Positions 34,132-42,778 of a DNA stretch of 54,473 nt are shown piece by piece. The first letter of the stretch is position 1. Every line of letters begins with the position of its first letter. A program made the position numbers and the translations under genes. The stretch covers positions 86,176 to 140,648 of the forward strand of contig NZ_QRDX01000002.1 in assembly GCF_003386195.1 (NCBI RefSeq), in the 5' to 3' direction. The notes under the pieces are model-generated. The model was not told the origin of the DNA. It worked only from the letters and a program-made list of their open reading frames with translations, and made no database searches. The DNA is from Seonamhaeicola aphaedonensis. Its GTDB lineage: Bacteria; Bacteroidota; Bacteroidia; Flavobacteriales; Flavobacteriaceae.

Positions 34132-34833
34132 ATGAGTGAATATAAAAACATAAAAGTTATAGGTTTTGATGCCGATGACACCTTATGGGTAAACGAAACT
34201 TACTTTAGAGAAGCAGAAGAAACGTTTTGTAAATTGTTGTCGGAATACGAAACACCTAATAAAATAGACCAAGAGCTATTTAAAATGGAAATAGCCAATT
34301 TAGAGCTTTATGGCTATGGGGTTAAAGCCTTTATATTATCTATGGTACAGTCGGCGCTTGAGCTTTCAAACTATAATGTGCCTCATAAAACCATTGAAAA
34401 AATATTGAATATTGGTAAGGATATGTTAAACAAACCAGTAGAGTTGTTAGATGGAGTAGAAGAGGTATTAAAATTGCTTTCCAAAAAGTATCGGTTAATT
34501 TTAGCAACTAAAGGCGATTTATTAGATCAAGAAAGAAAATTAGAAAAGTCTGGATTAACAAGTTATTTTCATCATATTGAAGTATTGAGCGATAAAAAAG
34601 AGTTTAACTATTCTAGGTTACTTAATCATTTAGATATAGAGCCTTCTGAGTTTTTAATGATTGGGAACTCACTTAAGTCTGATGTATTACCACTAATCAA
34701 CCTAAAATCGCATGCTATTCATGTGCCATTTCATACCACTTGGGCTCATGAACAAGTGAGCGAAAAAGAAACTAACGGAAAAAAGTATAAAACAATAAAA
34801 AGCTTAAGAGAACTTCTTAAACTATTAGATTAA
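34132..34833 (+). CDS. HAD-family hydrolase (233 aa)
   Basis: The catalytic DxD motif is in VIGFDADDTLWVNE near residue 10, a threonine-bearing LILATKGD is near 120, and LMIGNSLKSDVLPL near 175 supplies the acidic metal motif. The cap region lies between the first two. This is a HAD-IA type phosphatase; the substrate is unknown. It follows kdsB after 41 bases and may act in the same sugar or nucleotide context, though this is inference. Confidence 0.85.
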   Translation: MSEYKNIKVIGFDADDTLWVNETYFREAEETFCKLLSEYETPNKIDQELFKMEIANLELYGYGVKAFILSMVQSALELSNYNVPHKTIEKILNIGKDMLNKPVELLDGVEEVLKLLSKKYRLILATKGDLLDQERKLEKSGLTSYFHHIEVLSDKKEFNYSRLLNHLDIEPSEFLMIGNSLKSDVLPLINLKSHAIHVPFHTTWAHEQVSEKETNGKKYKTIKSLRELLKLLD

Positions 34834-34935
34834 ATTGAAAACAATGATATTTATTTTTAAGAAAATACAACATCAATTAAGCTTGTAAAGATTAAAATAG
34901 TTTTATTTTTACATCTCGAAAAAGAAACGAAATAA

Positions 34936-36018
34936 ATGAGTTATAAAAACTTTCCCATGGTGCCAAGAGTTATTTTTGGCAGAGGTAGTTTCAATCAGTT
35001 AAGCGATATATTGACCCCAAAACGCTTGAGTATAAATGCTCCGTTTATATTTTTGGTAGATGATGTTTTTAAGTCTAATTCATGGCTAACCTCAAGAATA
35101 CCATTATCTTATGATGATAAAATTATTTATATATCTGCAGCAGAAGAACCTAAAACAGATCAAATTGATATGCTGGTAGAGGAGATTATTTTAAATTCTA
35201 AGGAAAGGCCCTCTGGAATTATTGGTATTGGAGGTGGCACATTATTAGATATAGCTAAAGCTGTTTCAATAATGCTTACCAATGAAGGAAATGCTGAAGA
35301 ATACCAAGGCTGGGATTTAGTTAAAAATGAAGCTATTTATCACGTAGGTATTCCAACCATTTCTGGTACAGGTGCTGAAGTTTCAAGAACTACTGTACTT
35401 ACAGGGCCTGAACGGAAACTAGGAATAAATTCTGATTTCACACCTTTTGATCAAGTTGTTTTAGATTCAGAACTTACAAAAGATGTACCTAAAGATCAGT
35501 GGTTTTATACTGGTATGGACTGCTATATCCATTGTGTTGAATCGCTTCAAGGCACTTACCTAAATGCTTTTAGTGAAAGCTATGGTAATATGGCTTTAGA
35601 ACTTTGTAAAGAAATATTTTTAGGAAATGAATTAACTAATACTCAAGCGCAAGAAAAACTTATGATGGCTTCATGGCACGGAGGAATGAGCATAGTTTAC
35701 TCGCAAGTTGGTGTGGCACACGCCATGAGTTATGGGTTGTCTTATTTGTTAGGAACTAAGCATGGTATTGGTAATTGTATTGTTTTTGATCATTTAGAGG
35801 AATTTTATCCAGAGGGGGTAAAACTTTTTAAGGAGATGAAAACAAAGCATGATATTTCCTTGCCAAAAGGTCTTTGTACCGATTTGACTGACAAAGAGCT
35901 TGATATAATGATTGATGTAGCCTTAAGTTTGGTGCCACTTTGGGAAAATGCGCTAGGAAAAAATTGGAAGAAAACAATTACCAGGAAAAAGCTAAAGTCA
36001 CTGTATCAAAAAATGTAA
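34936..36018 (+). CDS. kdnB: Iron-containing alcohol dehydrogenase, KdnB-like (Kdo 8-oxidase)
   Basis: This 360-aa protein has the fold of group III alcohol dehydrogenases: GIIGIGGGTLLDIAKAVS near residue 95, VGIPTISGTGAEVSRT near 140, and the metal-binding histidine region MDCYIHCVESLQG and VGVAHAMSYGLS. The segment EYQGWDLVKNEAIYHVG resembles KdnB of Shewanella, which oxidises Kdo at C8 as the first step to 8-amino-Kdo. Location next to kdsB strengthens this. The partner aminotransferase KdnA is not in the window, so a general alcohol dehydrogenase is still possible. An acyltransferase starts one base after the stop. Confidence 0.6.
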   Translation: MSYKNFPMVPRVIFGRGSFNQLSDILTPKRLSINAPFIFLVDDVFKSNSWLTSRIPLSYDDKIIYISAAEEPKTDQIDMLVEEIILNSKERPSGIIGIGGGTLLDIAKAVSIMLTNEGNAEEYQGWDLVKNEAIYHVGIPTISGTGAEVSRTTVLTGPERKLGINSDFTPFDQVVLDSELTKDVPKDQWFYTGMDCYIHCVESLQGTYLNAFSESYGNMALELCKEIFLGNELTNTQAQEKLMMASWHGGMSIVYSQVGVAHAMSYGLSYLLGTKHGIGNCIVFDHLEEFYPEGVKLFKEMKTKHDISLPKGLCTDLTDKELDIMIDVALSLVPLWENALGKNWKKTITRKKLKSLYQKM

Positions 36019-36019
36019 T

Positions 36020-36568
36020 ATGCAATGGCTGGCTAAATTTATTTATCACAAAGTTTTAGGTTGGAAAGTTACAGGTAATGCTAACTTATCAAAAGATAAT
36101 ATAAAAAAAGCCGTTATTATAGCTGCTCCGCATACCAGTTGGCACGATTTCTATATAGGAATTCTTCTTCGTTCGGTTTTAGGTGTTAAAACCAATTTTA
36201 TTGGTAAAAAGAGTTTATTCAACTTTCCTTTTGGATGGGTTTTTAGAGCGCTAGGTGGTGCACCAGTTAACAGATTTTCAAGCCAAAATAAAGTTAAGGA
36301 AATTGTGAAAATATTTAATGAAAGAGACGAGTTTAGATTAGGTATGTCACCAGAAGGCACCAGAAAGAAAACAGAAAAATGGCGTACAGGATTTTATTAC
36401 ATAGCTAAAGAAGCTAACGTGCCAATTATCATGTTTACACTAGATTTTGAAAATAAGCAAAATAAAATATCAGAACCATTCTATCCCACTGATGATAAAG
36501 ATGCTGATTTCAAATTTATAAAAGCTTATTTTAATGGTGTTAAGGGGAAAATCCCAGAGTATTCTTGA
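36020..36568 (+). CDS. Lysophospholipid acyltransferase family protein (182 aa)
   Basis: The acyltransferase H-x4-D motif is visible as HTSWHDF near residue 37, with GGAPVNR near 80 and SPEGTRKK near 112 as later blocks (motifs III and IV). Such proteins move fatty acyl groups in membrane lipid synthesis; the small size, without a clear membrane helix, is typical of a branch common in Bacteroidota. It starts one base after the kdnB-like stop, so both are in one operon. It may act on an envelope lipid, but the substrate is unknown. Confidence 0.8.
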   Translation: MQWLAKFIYHKVLGWKVTGNANLSKDNIKKAVIIAAPHTSWHDFYIGILLRSVLGVKTNFIGKKSLFNFPFGWVFRALGGAPVNRFSSQNKVKEIVKIFNERDEFRLGMSPEGTRKKTEKWRTGFYYIAKEANVPIIMFTLDFENKQNKISEPFYPTDDKDADFKFIKAYFNGVKGKIPEYS

Positions 36569-36682
36569 TTATTTCAAGATTGGCATAGAAATTGGGAATA
36601 TTTTGGTGTATTAGTAAATGAAACATAAAGTAAACAGTATTTGTCCCTAAAAAGAAACATCAACTTATACGCTGAAAAATAA

Positions 36683-36713
36683 AAAAAGCTATTTCAATTT
36701 GAAATAGCTTTTT
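36683..36713. terminator. Bidirectional terminator between acyltransferase and yebC
   Basis: A 13-bp stem (AAAAAGCTATTTC / GAAATAGCTTTTT) with a 5-base loop and A/T tracts on both sides separates the convergent genes. Confidence 0.9.
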
Positions 36714-36809
36714 GCTTTACTGAGTCACGTCATAAAATAAGTTGACACAAAAAAAAACTTATTTATGAAAGAAGTGTGTTTTTATAAAACTAATTTTAAA
36801 GCTATGTTA

Positions 36810-37556
36810 TTATTCTGTAAGTTCTTGCATAGTATGATATACGTTTTGTACATCATCATCTTCCTCAAGCTTTTCTAGAAGTTTTTCAACATCGGCAACC
36901 TTTTCCGCGTCTAATTGTTTTGTAACTTGAGGGATACGCTCAAAACCTGATGATAGAATTTCGATATTGTTTTCTTCTAAATAGGCTTGAATTTTACCAA
37001 AACTTTCAAAAGGGGCGTAGATTATAACACTGTTTAATTCATTGCCATCCGCATCTTCATCAGTGTCTTCAAATATTTCCTCAACACCAAAGTCTATTAG
37101 CTCAAGTTCTAATTCTTCAAGGTCTAAACCATCACCTTTAATTTTGAAGTTACAAGTATGGTCAAACATGAAAACTACAGATCCAGAAGTTCCCAAGCTT
37201 CCATCGCATTTATTAAAATAACTACGCACATTAGCAACAGTACGTGTATTATTATCGGTAGCTGTTTCTACTAAAATGGCAATTCCATGCGGCGCGTAAC
37301 CTTCAAAAATAACTTCTTTATAATCGCCTTGATTTTTATCAGAAGCACGTTTTATGGCTCGTTCAATATTGTCTTTAGGCATGTTAACAGATTTTGCATT
37401 CTGTATAACAGCACGTAAACGGGAATTACTATCGGGGTCGGGGCCACCTTCTTTAACAGCCATTACAATATCTTTACCAATACGTGTAAAGGCTTTACTC
37501 ATGGCTGACCACCGCTTCATTTTTCTTGCTTTTCTAAACTCAAAAGCTCTTCCCAT
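36810..37556 (-). CDS. yebC: YebC/PmpR-family protein
   Basis: This 248-aa protein has the family blocks MGRAFEFRKARKMKRWSAMSKAFT at the start, EGGPDPDSNSRLRAVIQNAK near residue 38, MPKDNIERAIKRA near 58 and YEGYAPHGIA-like sequence near 85. The family was first called a transcriptional regulator; recent work links members to translation at proline-rich stalls. The N-terminal FEFRKARK variant replaces the more usual HKWANIKHRK and is common in Bacteroidota. It has its own TAnnTTTG box at 37621. Confidence 0.92.
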   Translation of the reverse strand: MGRAFEFRKARKMKRWSAMSKAFTRIGKDIVMAVKEGGPDPDSNSRLRAVIQNAKSVNMPKDNIERAIKRASDKNQGDYKEVIFEGYAPHGIAILVETATDNNTRTVANVRSYFNKCDGSLGTSGSVVFMFDHTCNFKIKGDGLDLEELELELIDFGVEEIFEDTDEDADGNELNSVIIYAPFESFGKIQAYLEENNIEILSSGFERIPQVTKQLDAEKVADVEKLLEKLEEDDDVQNVYHTMQELTE

Positions 37557-37620
37557 AATATTAAGTTAAAGGTTATAAGTATTTAAAGTGTGCTAAAGTT
37601 TCAATTTTTTAGAAACTAGG

Positions 37621-37628
37621 CAAATTTA
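37621..37628 (-). promoter_or_regulatory. -7 box of the yebC promoter (TAAATTTG)
   Basis: An exact TAnnTTTG match on the minus strand lies about 65 bases before the yebC ATG and after the end of the pterin dehydratase gene. Confidence 0.5.
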
Positions 37629-37661
37629 AAAAATTATTGTGTTTGTTTGTATGAATTAAAA

Positions 37662-37955
37662 TTAATCATCCACTGGTTCTACAATAGTTTCAATAGCCTC
37701 AGCCAATTCAAAATCTTTATTGGTTACCCCACCAGCATCATGTGTTGAAAGTGAAACAGTTAATACATTGTAGACGTTACTCCAGTTGGGGTGGTGGTTT
37801 AATGCTTCGCACTCAAAAGCAATACGGCTCATGGCACTAAAACAATCTCTAAAATTTTCAAACTCAAATTCGGCATGAATGGCGTTGTCAAAGTACTCCC
37901 AATCTGGAAAATGCAGTAGTTTTTTTTCTATGTCTTGTTCCGATAATTTACGCAT
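37662..37955 (-). CDS. 4a-hydroxytetrahydrobiopterin dehydratase
   Basis: This 97-aa protein carries the family core EALNHHPNWSNVYNVLTVSL and the end motif THDAGGVTNKDFELAEAIE, with the paired active-site histidines HH near residue 53 and the H of THDAGG. It regenerates pterin cofactor, classically for phenylalanine hydroxylase. No hydroxylase is encoded here; in bacteria the enzyme also has moonlighting roles. It is 43 bases downstream of the SDR-type gene. Confidence 0.92.
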   Translation of the reverse strand: MRKLSEQDIEKKLLHFPDWEYFDNAIHAEFEFENFRDCFSAMSRIAFECEALNHHPNWSNVYNVLTVSLSTHDAGGVTNKDFELAEAIETIVEPVDD

Positions 37956-37998
37956 TAGTATTTTTTGTTAAATTAATTAATATTAATATTTGTGTCAA

Positions 37999-38835
37999 TT
38001 AATTTTTTAAGACTTCTAAAATGTGAGTACTTTCAATTTCCAAATGCTTTGGTAATTTATTGGTTTTGGGTAATACAGCCAGATAGCGTTCTTCATTTGT
38101 AGTATAAACTTGTTTGTAAATGGCCTTATTATCTGTTAGCGTTTCTATTACTTCTTTAATAAAATCGTCATGATGAACCAAATCTTTACTCCCTAAATGA
38201 AATACTCCAAATTTGTTTCTGTTTATTATATAATGAATTTGTTGCGTTAATTTATCATCGGTAGTTACATTCATAACCAGATTAGGAAATACCTCAACAG
38301 GTTCTTTATCTTTTATATTTTGAATAATCTCTTTTACCCTGGGTGATTGTGCACCAAAAACCATAGGTAACCTTAGTATGGCTACCTGTTTTTTTGGTAA
38401 GCGCAATAGCATATTTTCTATTTTTATCTTGAAATGCCCATATATACTATTGCTTAGGGTTTTGTCATTTTCATAGCTAGGGTATTTGCTGTAAGCATCA
38501 AAAACGTTGGCAGAAGACAGAAATATAAGCTTAATCTTTTTAATAAAAACATACTCTGAAACATGTTGATGTAAAAGTACTTGCTTGGAAAAATCGCCTC
38601 TCAAAGCCGAAATAATTATCGTGGGTTTTACAATATCTAAGATTTCGTAAATATCATCTTCCTCAAAATTGTATTGAAAGAAATGATGGTTTTTTTCAAA
38701 GTTATTATTAGAAACACAATAGGTACCAAAGGTTTTAAAGTAGGAGCAGAGTTCTCTGTATATGGCATTACCCAAGAAGCCACTGGCTCCCAAAATTAAA
38801 ATTCTATGTTTGCTTTCTTTCTCCTCCTGCTTCAT
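37999..38835 (-). CDS. NAD(P)-dependent sugar-nucleotide-type oxidoreductase (RmlD/SDR family, 278 aa)
   Basis: The nucleotide-binding motif RILILGASGFLGNAIYREL is near residue 12. SSANVFDA near 107 and an NSIYGHFKIK segment near 130 supply the S and Y-x-x-x-K of extended short-chain dehydrogenases. The pattern is closest to RmlD-like dTDP-sugar reductases, but no rhamnose operon is present, so the substrate is unknown. It starts 13 bases after the gcvT stop. Confidence 0.75.
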   Translation of the reverse strand: MKQEEKESKHRILILGASGFLGNAIYRELCSYFKTFGTYCVSNNNFEKNHHFFQYNFEEDDIYEILDIVKPTIIISALRGDFSKQVLLHQHVSEYVFIKKIKLIFLSSANVFDAYSKYPSYENDKTLSNSIYGHFKIKIENMLLRLPKKQVAILRLPMVFGAQSPRVKEIIQNIKDKEPVEVFPNLVMNVTTDDKLTQQIHYIINRNKFGVFHLGSKDLVHHDDFIKEVIETLTDNKAIYKQVYTTNEERYLAVLPKTNKLPKHLEIESTHILEVLKN

Positions 38836-38848
38836 TTAGCTAAAATTT

Positions 38849-39931
38849 TCAACCCTTGTAAAAAGGCAACTTAACAACTGTTGCAGGAATTGCTTTTTTA
38901 CGAATTTGAATGTTGATTTTGGTACTTACATCTGAAAACATAACAGGCACATAACCTAGACCAATACCTTTACCAAGGCTAGGGGACATAGTACCCGAGG
39001 TAACGCGCCCAATTTTATTACCATAGTCATCAACAATATCATAATCTTTACGCGGAATACCACGTTCATCTAATTCAAAAGCTACGAGTTTGTTTTCTGG
39101 TCCACGATGTTTTTCGTTTTCCAAGGCTTCAGAATTAGTGAATTTTTTAGAGAATTTAGTTATCCAACCCAATCCAGCTTCAATTGGAGAGGTCGTGTCA
39201 TCGATGTCGTTTCCATAAAGGCAATAGCCCATTTCAAGACGTAAGGTATCCCTAGCGGCTAAACCTATTGGTTTAATTCCATAACCAGATCCCGCTTCAA
39301 AAACTTTATCCCAAATTTGTTTAACTTCACTGTTTTTACAATAGATTTCAAAGCCTCCGCTTCCAGTATATCCAGTTGCAGAAATTATCACATGCTCAAT
39401 ACCAGCAAAATCTCCAATTATAAAATTATAGAATTTAATAGATTTTAAATCATGGCTGCTTAAACTTTGCATAGCCTCAACTGCCTTTGGCCCTTGAATA
39501 GCCAGCAATGAGTAATCATCACTAAGGTTACGCATGGTTGCTCCAACATTATTTTTTGAAGTAATCCAATCCCAATCTTTTTCAATATTACTAGCATTTA
39601 CAACTAGCAAGTAGGTGTCTTCTTTTACTCTATAAATAATTAAGTCATCAACAATGCCACCTGTTTCATTGGGCATGCAACTGTACTGTGCTTTACCAAC
39701 AGTTAACTTGCTAGCATCGTTACTACTTACTTTTTGAATTAAGTCTAGAGCATGTTTGCCTTCAATTAAAAATTCGCCCATATGCGACACATCAAAAACG
39801 CCAACAGCTTTTCTAACGGTTTCATGTTCAATATTAACCCCTTTGTATTGAACAGGCATATTAAATCCTGCAAAGGGAACCATTTTTGCTCCTAAAGCTT
39901 CATGAGTTGTTGTTAGAGCCGTGTCTTTCAT
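38849..39931 (-). CDS. gcvT: Glycine cleavage system aminomethyltransferase (T protein)
   Basis: This 360-aa enzyme begins [20 protein letters not shown] and has the family motifs [10 protein letters not shown] near residue 46, [12 protein letters not shown] near 190 and [17 protein letters not shown] near 225. It takes the aminomethyl group from the H protein and passes it to tetrahydrofolate, releasing ammonia. The gcvH and gcvP genes are not in this window, as is usual in Bacteroidota where the genes are scattered. Confidence 0.96.
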   Translation of the reverse strand: MKDTALTTTHEALGAKMVPFAGFNMPVQYKGVNIEHETVRKAVGVFDVSHMGEFLIEGKHALDLIQKVSSNDASKLTVGKAQYSCMPNETGGIVDDLIIYRVKEDTYLLVVNASNIEKDWDWITSKNNVGATMRNLSDDYSLLAIQGPKAVEAMQSLSSHDLKSIKFYNFIIGDFAGIEHVIISATGYTGSGGFEIYCKNSEVKQIWDKVFEAGSGYGIKPIGLAARDTLRLEMGYCLYGNDIDDTTSPIEAGLGWITKFSKKFTNSEALENEKHRGPENKLVAFELDERGIPRKDYDIVDDYGNKIGRVTSGTMSPSLGKGIGLGYVPVMFSDVSTKINIQIRKKAIPATVVKLPFYKG

Positions 39932-40034
39932 AATTTGAAATTAAAAAGTTTGCAGTAAAACTAAACAAATTAAAAATATCTCTCTTGAAAATAAAATTTT
40001 TAAAACTTGGTAATAAAATAGAAGAGAAAATTTC

Positions 40035-41327
40035 TTATTTGAGAAGGAAGCTTTTTAACTCTTCATAGTTAGAGATAATAACAGAGACCTTTTCTTTACC
40101 CATCACTTCTTGAATTTGTTGAGGCAGTGCTTGTTCTTCTTTAATAACTTCTTCAACAACATCTAAAAACTTAGTAGGATGAGCAGTTTCTAAAAATACA
40201 CAATGAGCTTCTGGGTTTTCTTTTAAATATTCTTTACTCCCTAAGTAACCAACAGCGCCGTGTGGATCCGCAACATAATTAAATTCGTTATACATTTCTA
40301 ACATAGCTTCTTTGGTTTCGTCATCAGTGAAGCTGTAGGAAGACACATTTTCTTTTAAATTATCAAATTGATTTTTGTATATCTCTTGAATGCGAATGAA
40401 ATTGCTAGGTGCGCCAACATCCATGGCGTTACTAATGGTTTGGATAGATGGCTTTGGTTCGTATAATTGCGATTGTAAATAGCGCGTTACCACATTATTT
40501 ACATTATTTGAAGCAATAAAATGTTTAATTGGTAAGCCTAGTTGTTGTGCCATCATACCAGCACATATATTTCCAAAATTTCCGCTAGGAACAGAGAATA
40601 CAATGTTATTATACTTTTTATAAAGTTGTTTGTAAGCAAACATAAAGTAGAACAATTGAGGCAACCAACGTGCCACATTGATGGAGTTGGCAGATGTTAA
40701 TTGCATTTTATTGATTAACTCCTCATCTAAAAAGGCAGTTTTAACCATGGCTTGACAGTCATCAAAAGTGCCATTAACTTCTAAGGCTTTTATATTTTGA
40801 CCTAAAGTGGTCAATTGCTTTTCTTGAATATCACTTACTTTTCCGCTAGGGTAGAGGATGACTACATTCACACCTTTTACACCTAAGAATCCATTAGCGA
40901 CAGCGCCTCCAGTATCTCCAGAGGTAGCCACTAGAACAGTAACCTCATTATCGTTATCTTTGTTGAAATAGCCCAGGCATCTTGCCATAAAACGTGCACC
41001 TACATCTTTAAATGCCATGGTTGGTCCGTGAAACAATTCCAAGGTGGAGATGTTATCATTAAGTTTTACAACCGGGAAATCAAAAGACAAGGTTTCTTCA
41101 ACAATAGTTTTTAAAACAGCTTCAGGAATTTCAGGAGACACAAATTGCTTGATGGCTTCAAAAGCTATTTCTGTATTTGATAGACTATCTATGTTTTTAA
41201 AGAAATTATGAGGTAATGGTGTAATACTTTCAGGAAAATATAGTCCTTTATCGGGAGCTAATCCTTTTACAACTGCATTTTCGAAGGTTGATTTTGGTGC
41301 TTGTTTATTAAGAGAGTAATAATTCAT
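40035..41327 (-). CDS. thrC: Threonine synthase
   Basis: This 430-aa PLP enzyme has the N-terminal block APDKGLYFPES near residue 30, the Lys of FHGPTMAFKDVGARF near 108 that binds the cofactor, and the phosphate-binding VPSGNFGNICAG near 240. It converts phosphohomoserine to threonine, the last step of the pathway. It is separated from thrB by an S23-like gene and a 61-base gap, but all are on the same strand and likely one operon. Confidence 0.95.
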   Translation of the reverse strand: MNYYSLNKQAPKSTFENAVVKGLAPDKGLYFPESITPLPHNFFKNIDSLSNTEIAFEAIKQFVSPEIPEAVLKTIVEETLSFDFPVVKLNDNISTLELFHGPTMAFKDVGARFMARCLGYFNKDNDNEVTVLVATSGDTGGAVANGFLGVKGVNVVILYPSGKVSDIQEKQLTTLGQNIKALEVNGTFDDCQAMVKTAFLDEELINKMQLTSANSINVARWLPQLFYFMFAYKQLYKKYNNIVFSVPSGNFGNICAGMMAQQLGLPIKHFIASNNVNNVVTRYLQSQLYEPKPSIQTISNAMDVGAPSNFIRIQEIYKNQFDNLKENVSSYSFTDDETKEAMLEMYNEFNYVADPHGAVGYLGSKEYLKENPEAHCVFLETAHPTKFLDVVEEVIKEEQALPQQIQEVMGKEKVSVIISNYEELKSFLLK

Positions 41328-41388
41328 GGTTTTTCAAAAGTTGACCGATGACAGGTGACAGAAGACCGAAAACTGAAACCGGATAAAA

Positions 41389-41769
41389 TCATTTAATGTT
41401 TTTTCTAAAAGCCAACATCATATTCATTAAGTGATGTGCTTCATTATATAGTTGAATAAAATTGTTGTTGCTAATATAATTTCTTCTTTCAGCTTTAAAT
41501 AGGCAGGTTACAACTTCTGCTAATGAGCGAATACCATAACCTATAAATTTCTTTTGTTCTGGGTTTGATTGGCCAATAGAGCCTTCAGATATGTTAAGAG
41601 CTATTGAATCAGCAGCTCTTCTAATCTGGCTTGATAAATTGAATTTTTCTTTCTCAGGAAAAGTATCTGCCATTTTATCAATTTCTTCCCCAAAGTCAAT
41701 TGATTTCTGCCAAATAATAAGTTTTTCAAACTTAAATTTTTCTAAGATATCATTCTGGTCTTCGGTCAT
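41389..41769 (-). CDS. Four-helix-bundle protein of the 23S rRNA-intervening-sequence (S23) family
   Basis: This 126-aa protein has the family pattern KLIIWQKSIDFGEEID, FNLSSQIRRAADSIALNISEGS and a KKFIGYGIRSLAEV segment; it forms a four-helix bundle. The family is named for rRNA intervening sequences but most copies, especially in Bacteroidota, are stand-alone genes of unknown role. It sits between thrB (12-base gap) and thrC, where it does not belong metabolically. Its flanks carry imperfect inverted repeats rich in GACCGA and AGACC, and its first codons are part of one of them, which suggests insertion as a unit. Confidence 0.88.
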   Translation of the reverse strand: MTEDQNDILEKFKFEKLIIWQKSIDFGEEIDKMADTFPEKEKFNLSSQIRRAADSIALNISEGSIGQSNPEQKKFIGYGIRSLAEVVTCLFKAERRNYISNNNFIQLYNEAHHLMNMMLAFRKNIK

Positions 41770-41781
41770 AAGTCTTTGGTC

Positions 41782-42771
41782 TTACTCCAATATTTTAATT
41801 CCTTTGGTATTGATTTTTGATACATGCATATCATATGCAATACCAGTTTTAGAATATATTTTTTCTATGGTATCTTTCACATTATTAGCAGTTTCTTCAC
41901 CTTTACTTAATGAAAAAATTGAAGGTCCGGAGCCAGAGATTCCAGAACCTAAAGCACCGGCATTAATAGCTGCTTTAGTTACTTCATCAAAGTGAGGAAT
42001 TAGTTTACTTCTATGCGGTTCTACAATTACATCTTTTAACGATTTGCCTATTAATTCGTAATTATTAGTATGTAAACCGTGAACTAAACTTCCAAAATTA
42101 GCCCATTGTGTAATAGCATGCTCTAATTTTACTTGTTTTGGTAACAGCGCTCTAGATTCGGAAGTTTTAATTTCAATTTGAGGATGAATGATAGTAGCAT
42201 ATAATTCTAATGGTGAAGGAATTTCGAGTATTTCTAGAGGCGAAACACTTTTCACCAAGGCAAAACCTCCAAACATAGCAGGTGCTAAATTATCGGCATG
42301 TTCACATTTACTCGCCAAAGCTTCACCTTTAATAGCAAATTCCGTCAATTGTGTTTTACTGTAGGGTCTACCCAAAAGCTCATTCATTCCAAAAACACTA
42401 CCTACAGCACTAGCAGCACTACTTCCAATACCACTACCTGGTTTAATTTTTTTATAGATTTCAATTTCAAATCCAAAATCTAAATCTAAATCGTTATACA
42501 TGGCTAAGGCTGATACTCCTGAAACGTTTTTCTCAGTTTCATAAGGTAAATCAAAACCTTCAATATGTGTAATATGAATACCTTTTTTATCCGTTTTTCT
42601 TATGACCATTTCATCACCTACGCTGTCTAAGCAAAAGCCCATGACATCAAATCCGCAGGAAACATTGGCAACTGTAGCCGGAGAAAATATCTTTATTTCG
42701 TTCATTTTTTCTATTAAATAATTTTCTGCAGCACTAGAGCAGGAAATATCACTTTCTTTATGCAATTCCAT
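41782..42771 (-). CDS. thrB: Homoserine kinase
   Basis: This GHMP-family kinase has KIFSPATVANVSCGFDVMGFC near residue 25, the ATP loop PGSGIGSSAASAVGS near 110 and a C-terminal GSGISGSGPSIFSLS. It phosphorylates homoserine for ThrC. The ATG at 42771 gives 329 aa; an internal ATG at 42705 gives 307 aa, which fits the family length and the usual start MNEIKIFSP better. The extra 22 residues (MELHKESDISCSSAAENYLI) are unusual, so the true start is uncertain. It lies 7 bases after thrA. Confidence 0.94.
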   Translation of the reverse strand: MELHKESDISCSSAAENYLIEKMNEIKIFSPATVANVSCGFDVMGFCLDSVGDEMVIRKTDKKGIHITHIEGFDLPYETEKNVSGVSALAMYNDLDLDFGFEIEIYKKIKPGSGIGSSAASAVGSVFGMNELLGRPYSKTQLTEFAIKGEALASKCEHADNLAPAMFGGFALVKSVSPLEILEIPSPLELYATIIHPQIEIKTSESRALLPKQVKLEHAITQWANFGSLVHGLHTNNYELIGKSLKDVIVEPHRSKLIPHFDEVTKAAINAGALGSGISGSGPSIFSLSKGEETANNVKDTIEKIYSKTGIAYDMHVSKINTKGIKILE

Positions 42772-42778
42772 AGTTTAA

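Noticed and set aside
36151-37569. Antisense frames within the acyltransferase and yebC genes
   Set aside because: Both host genes have full conserved motifs in the other frame.
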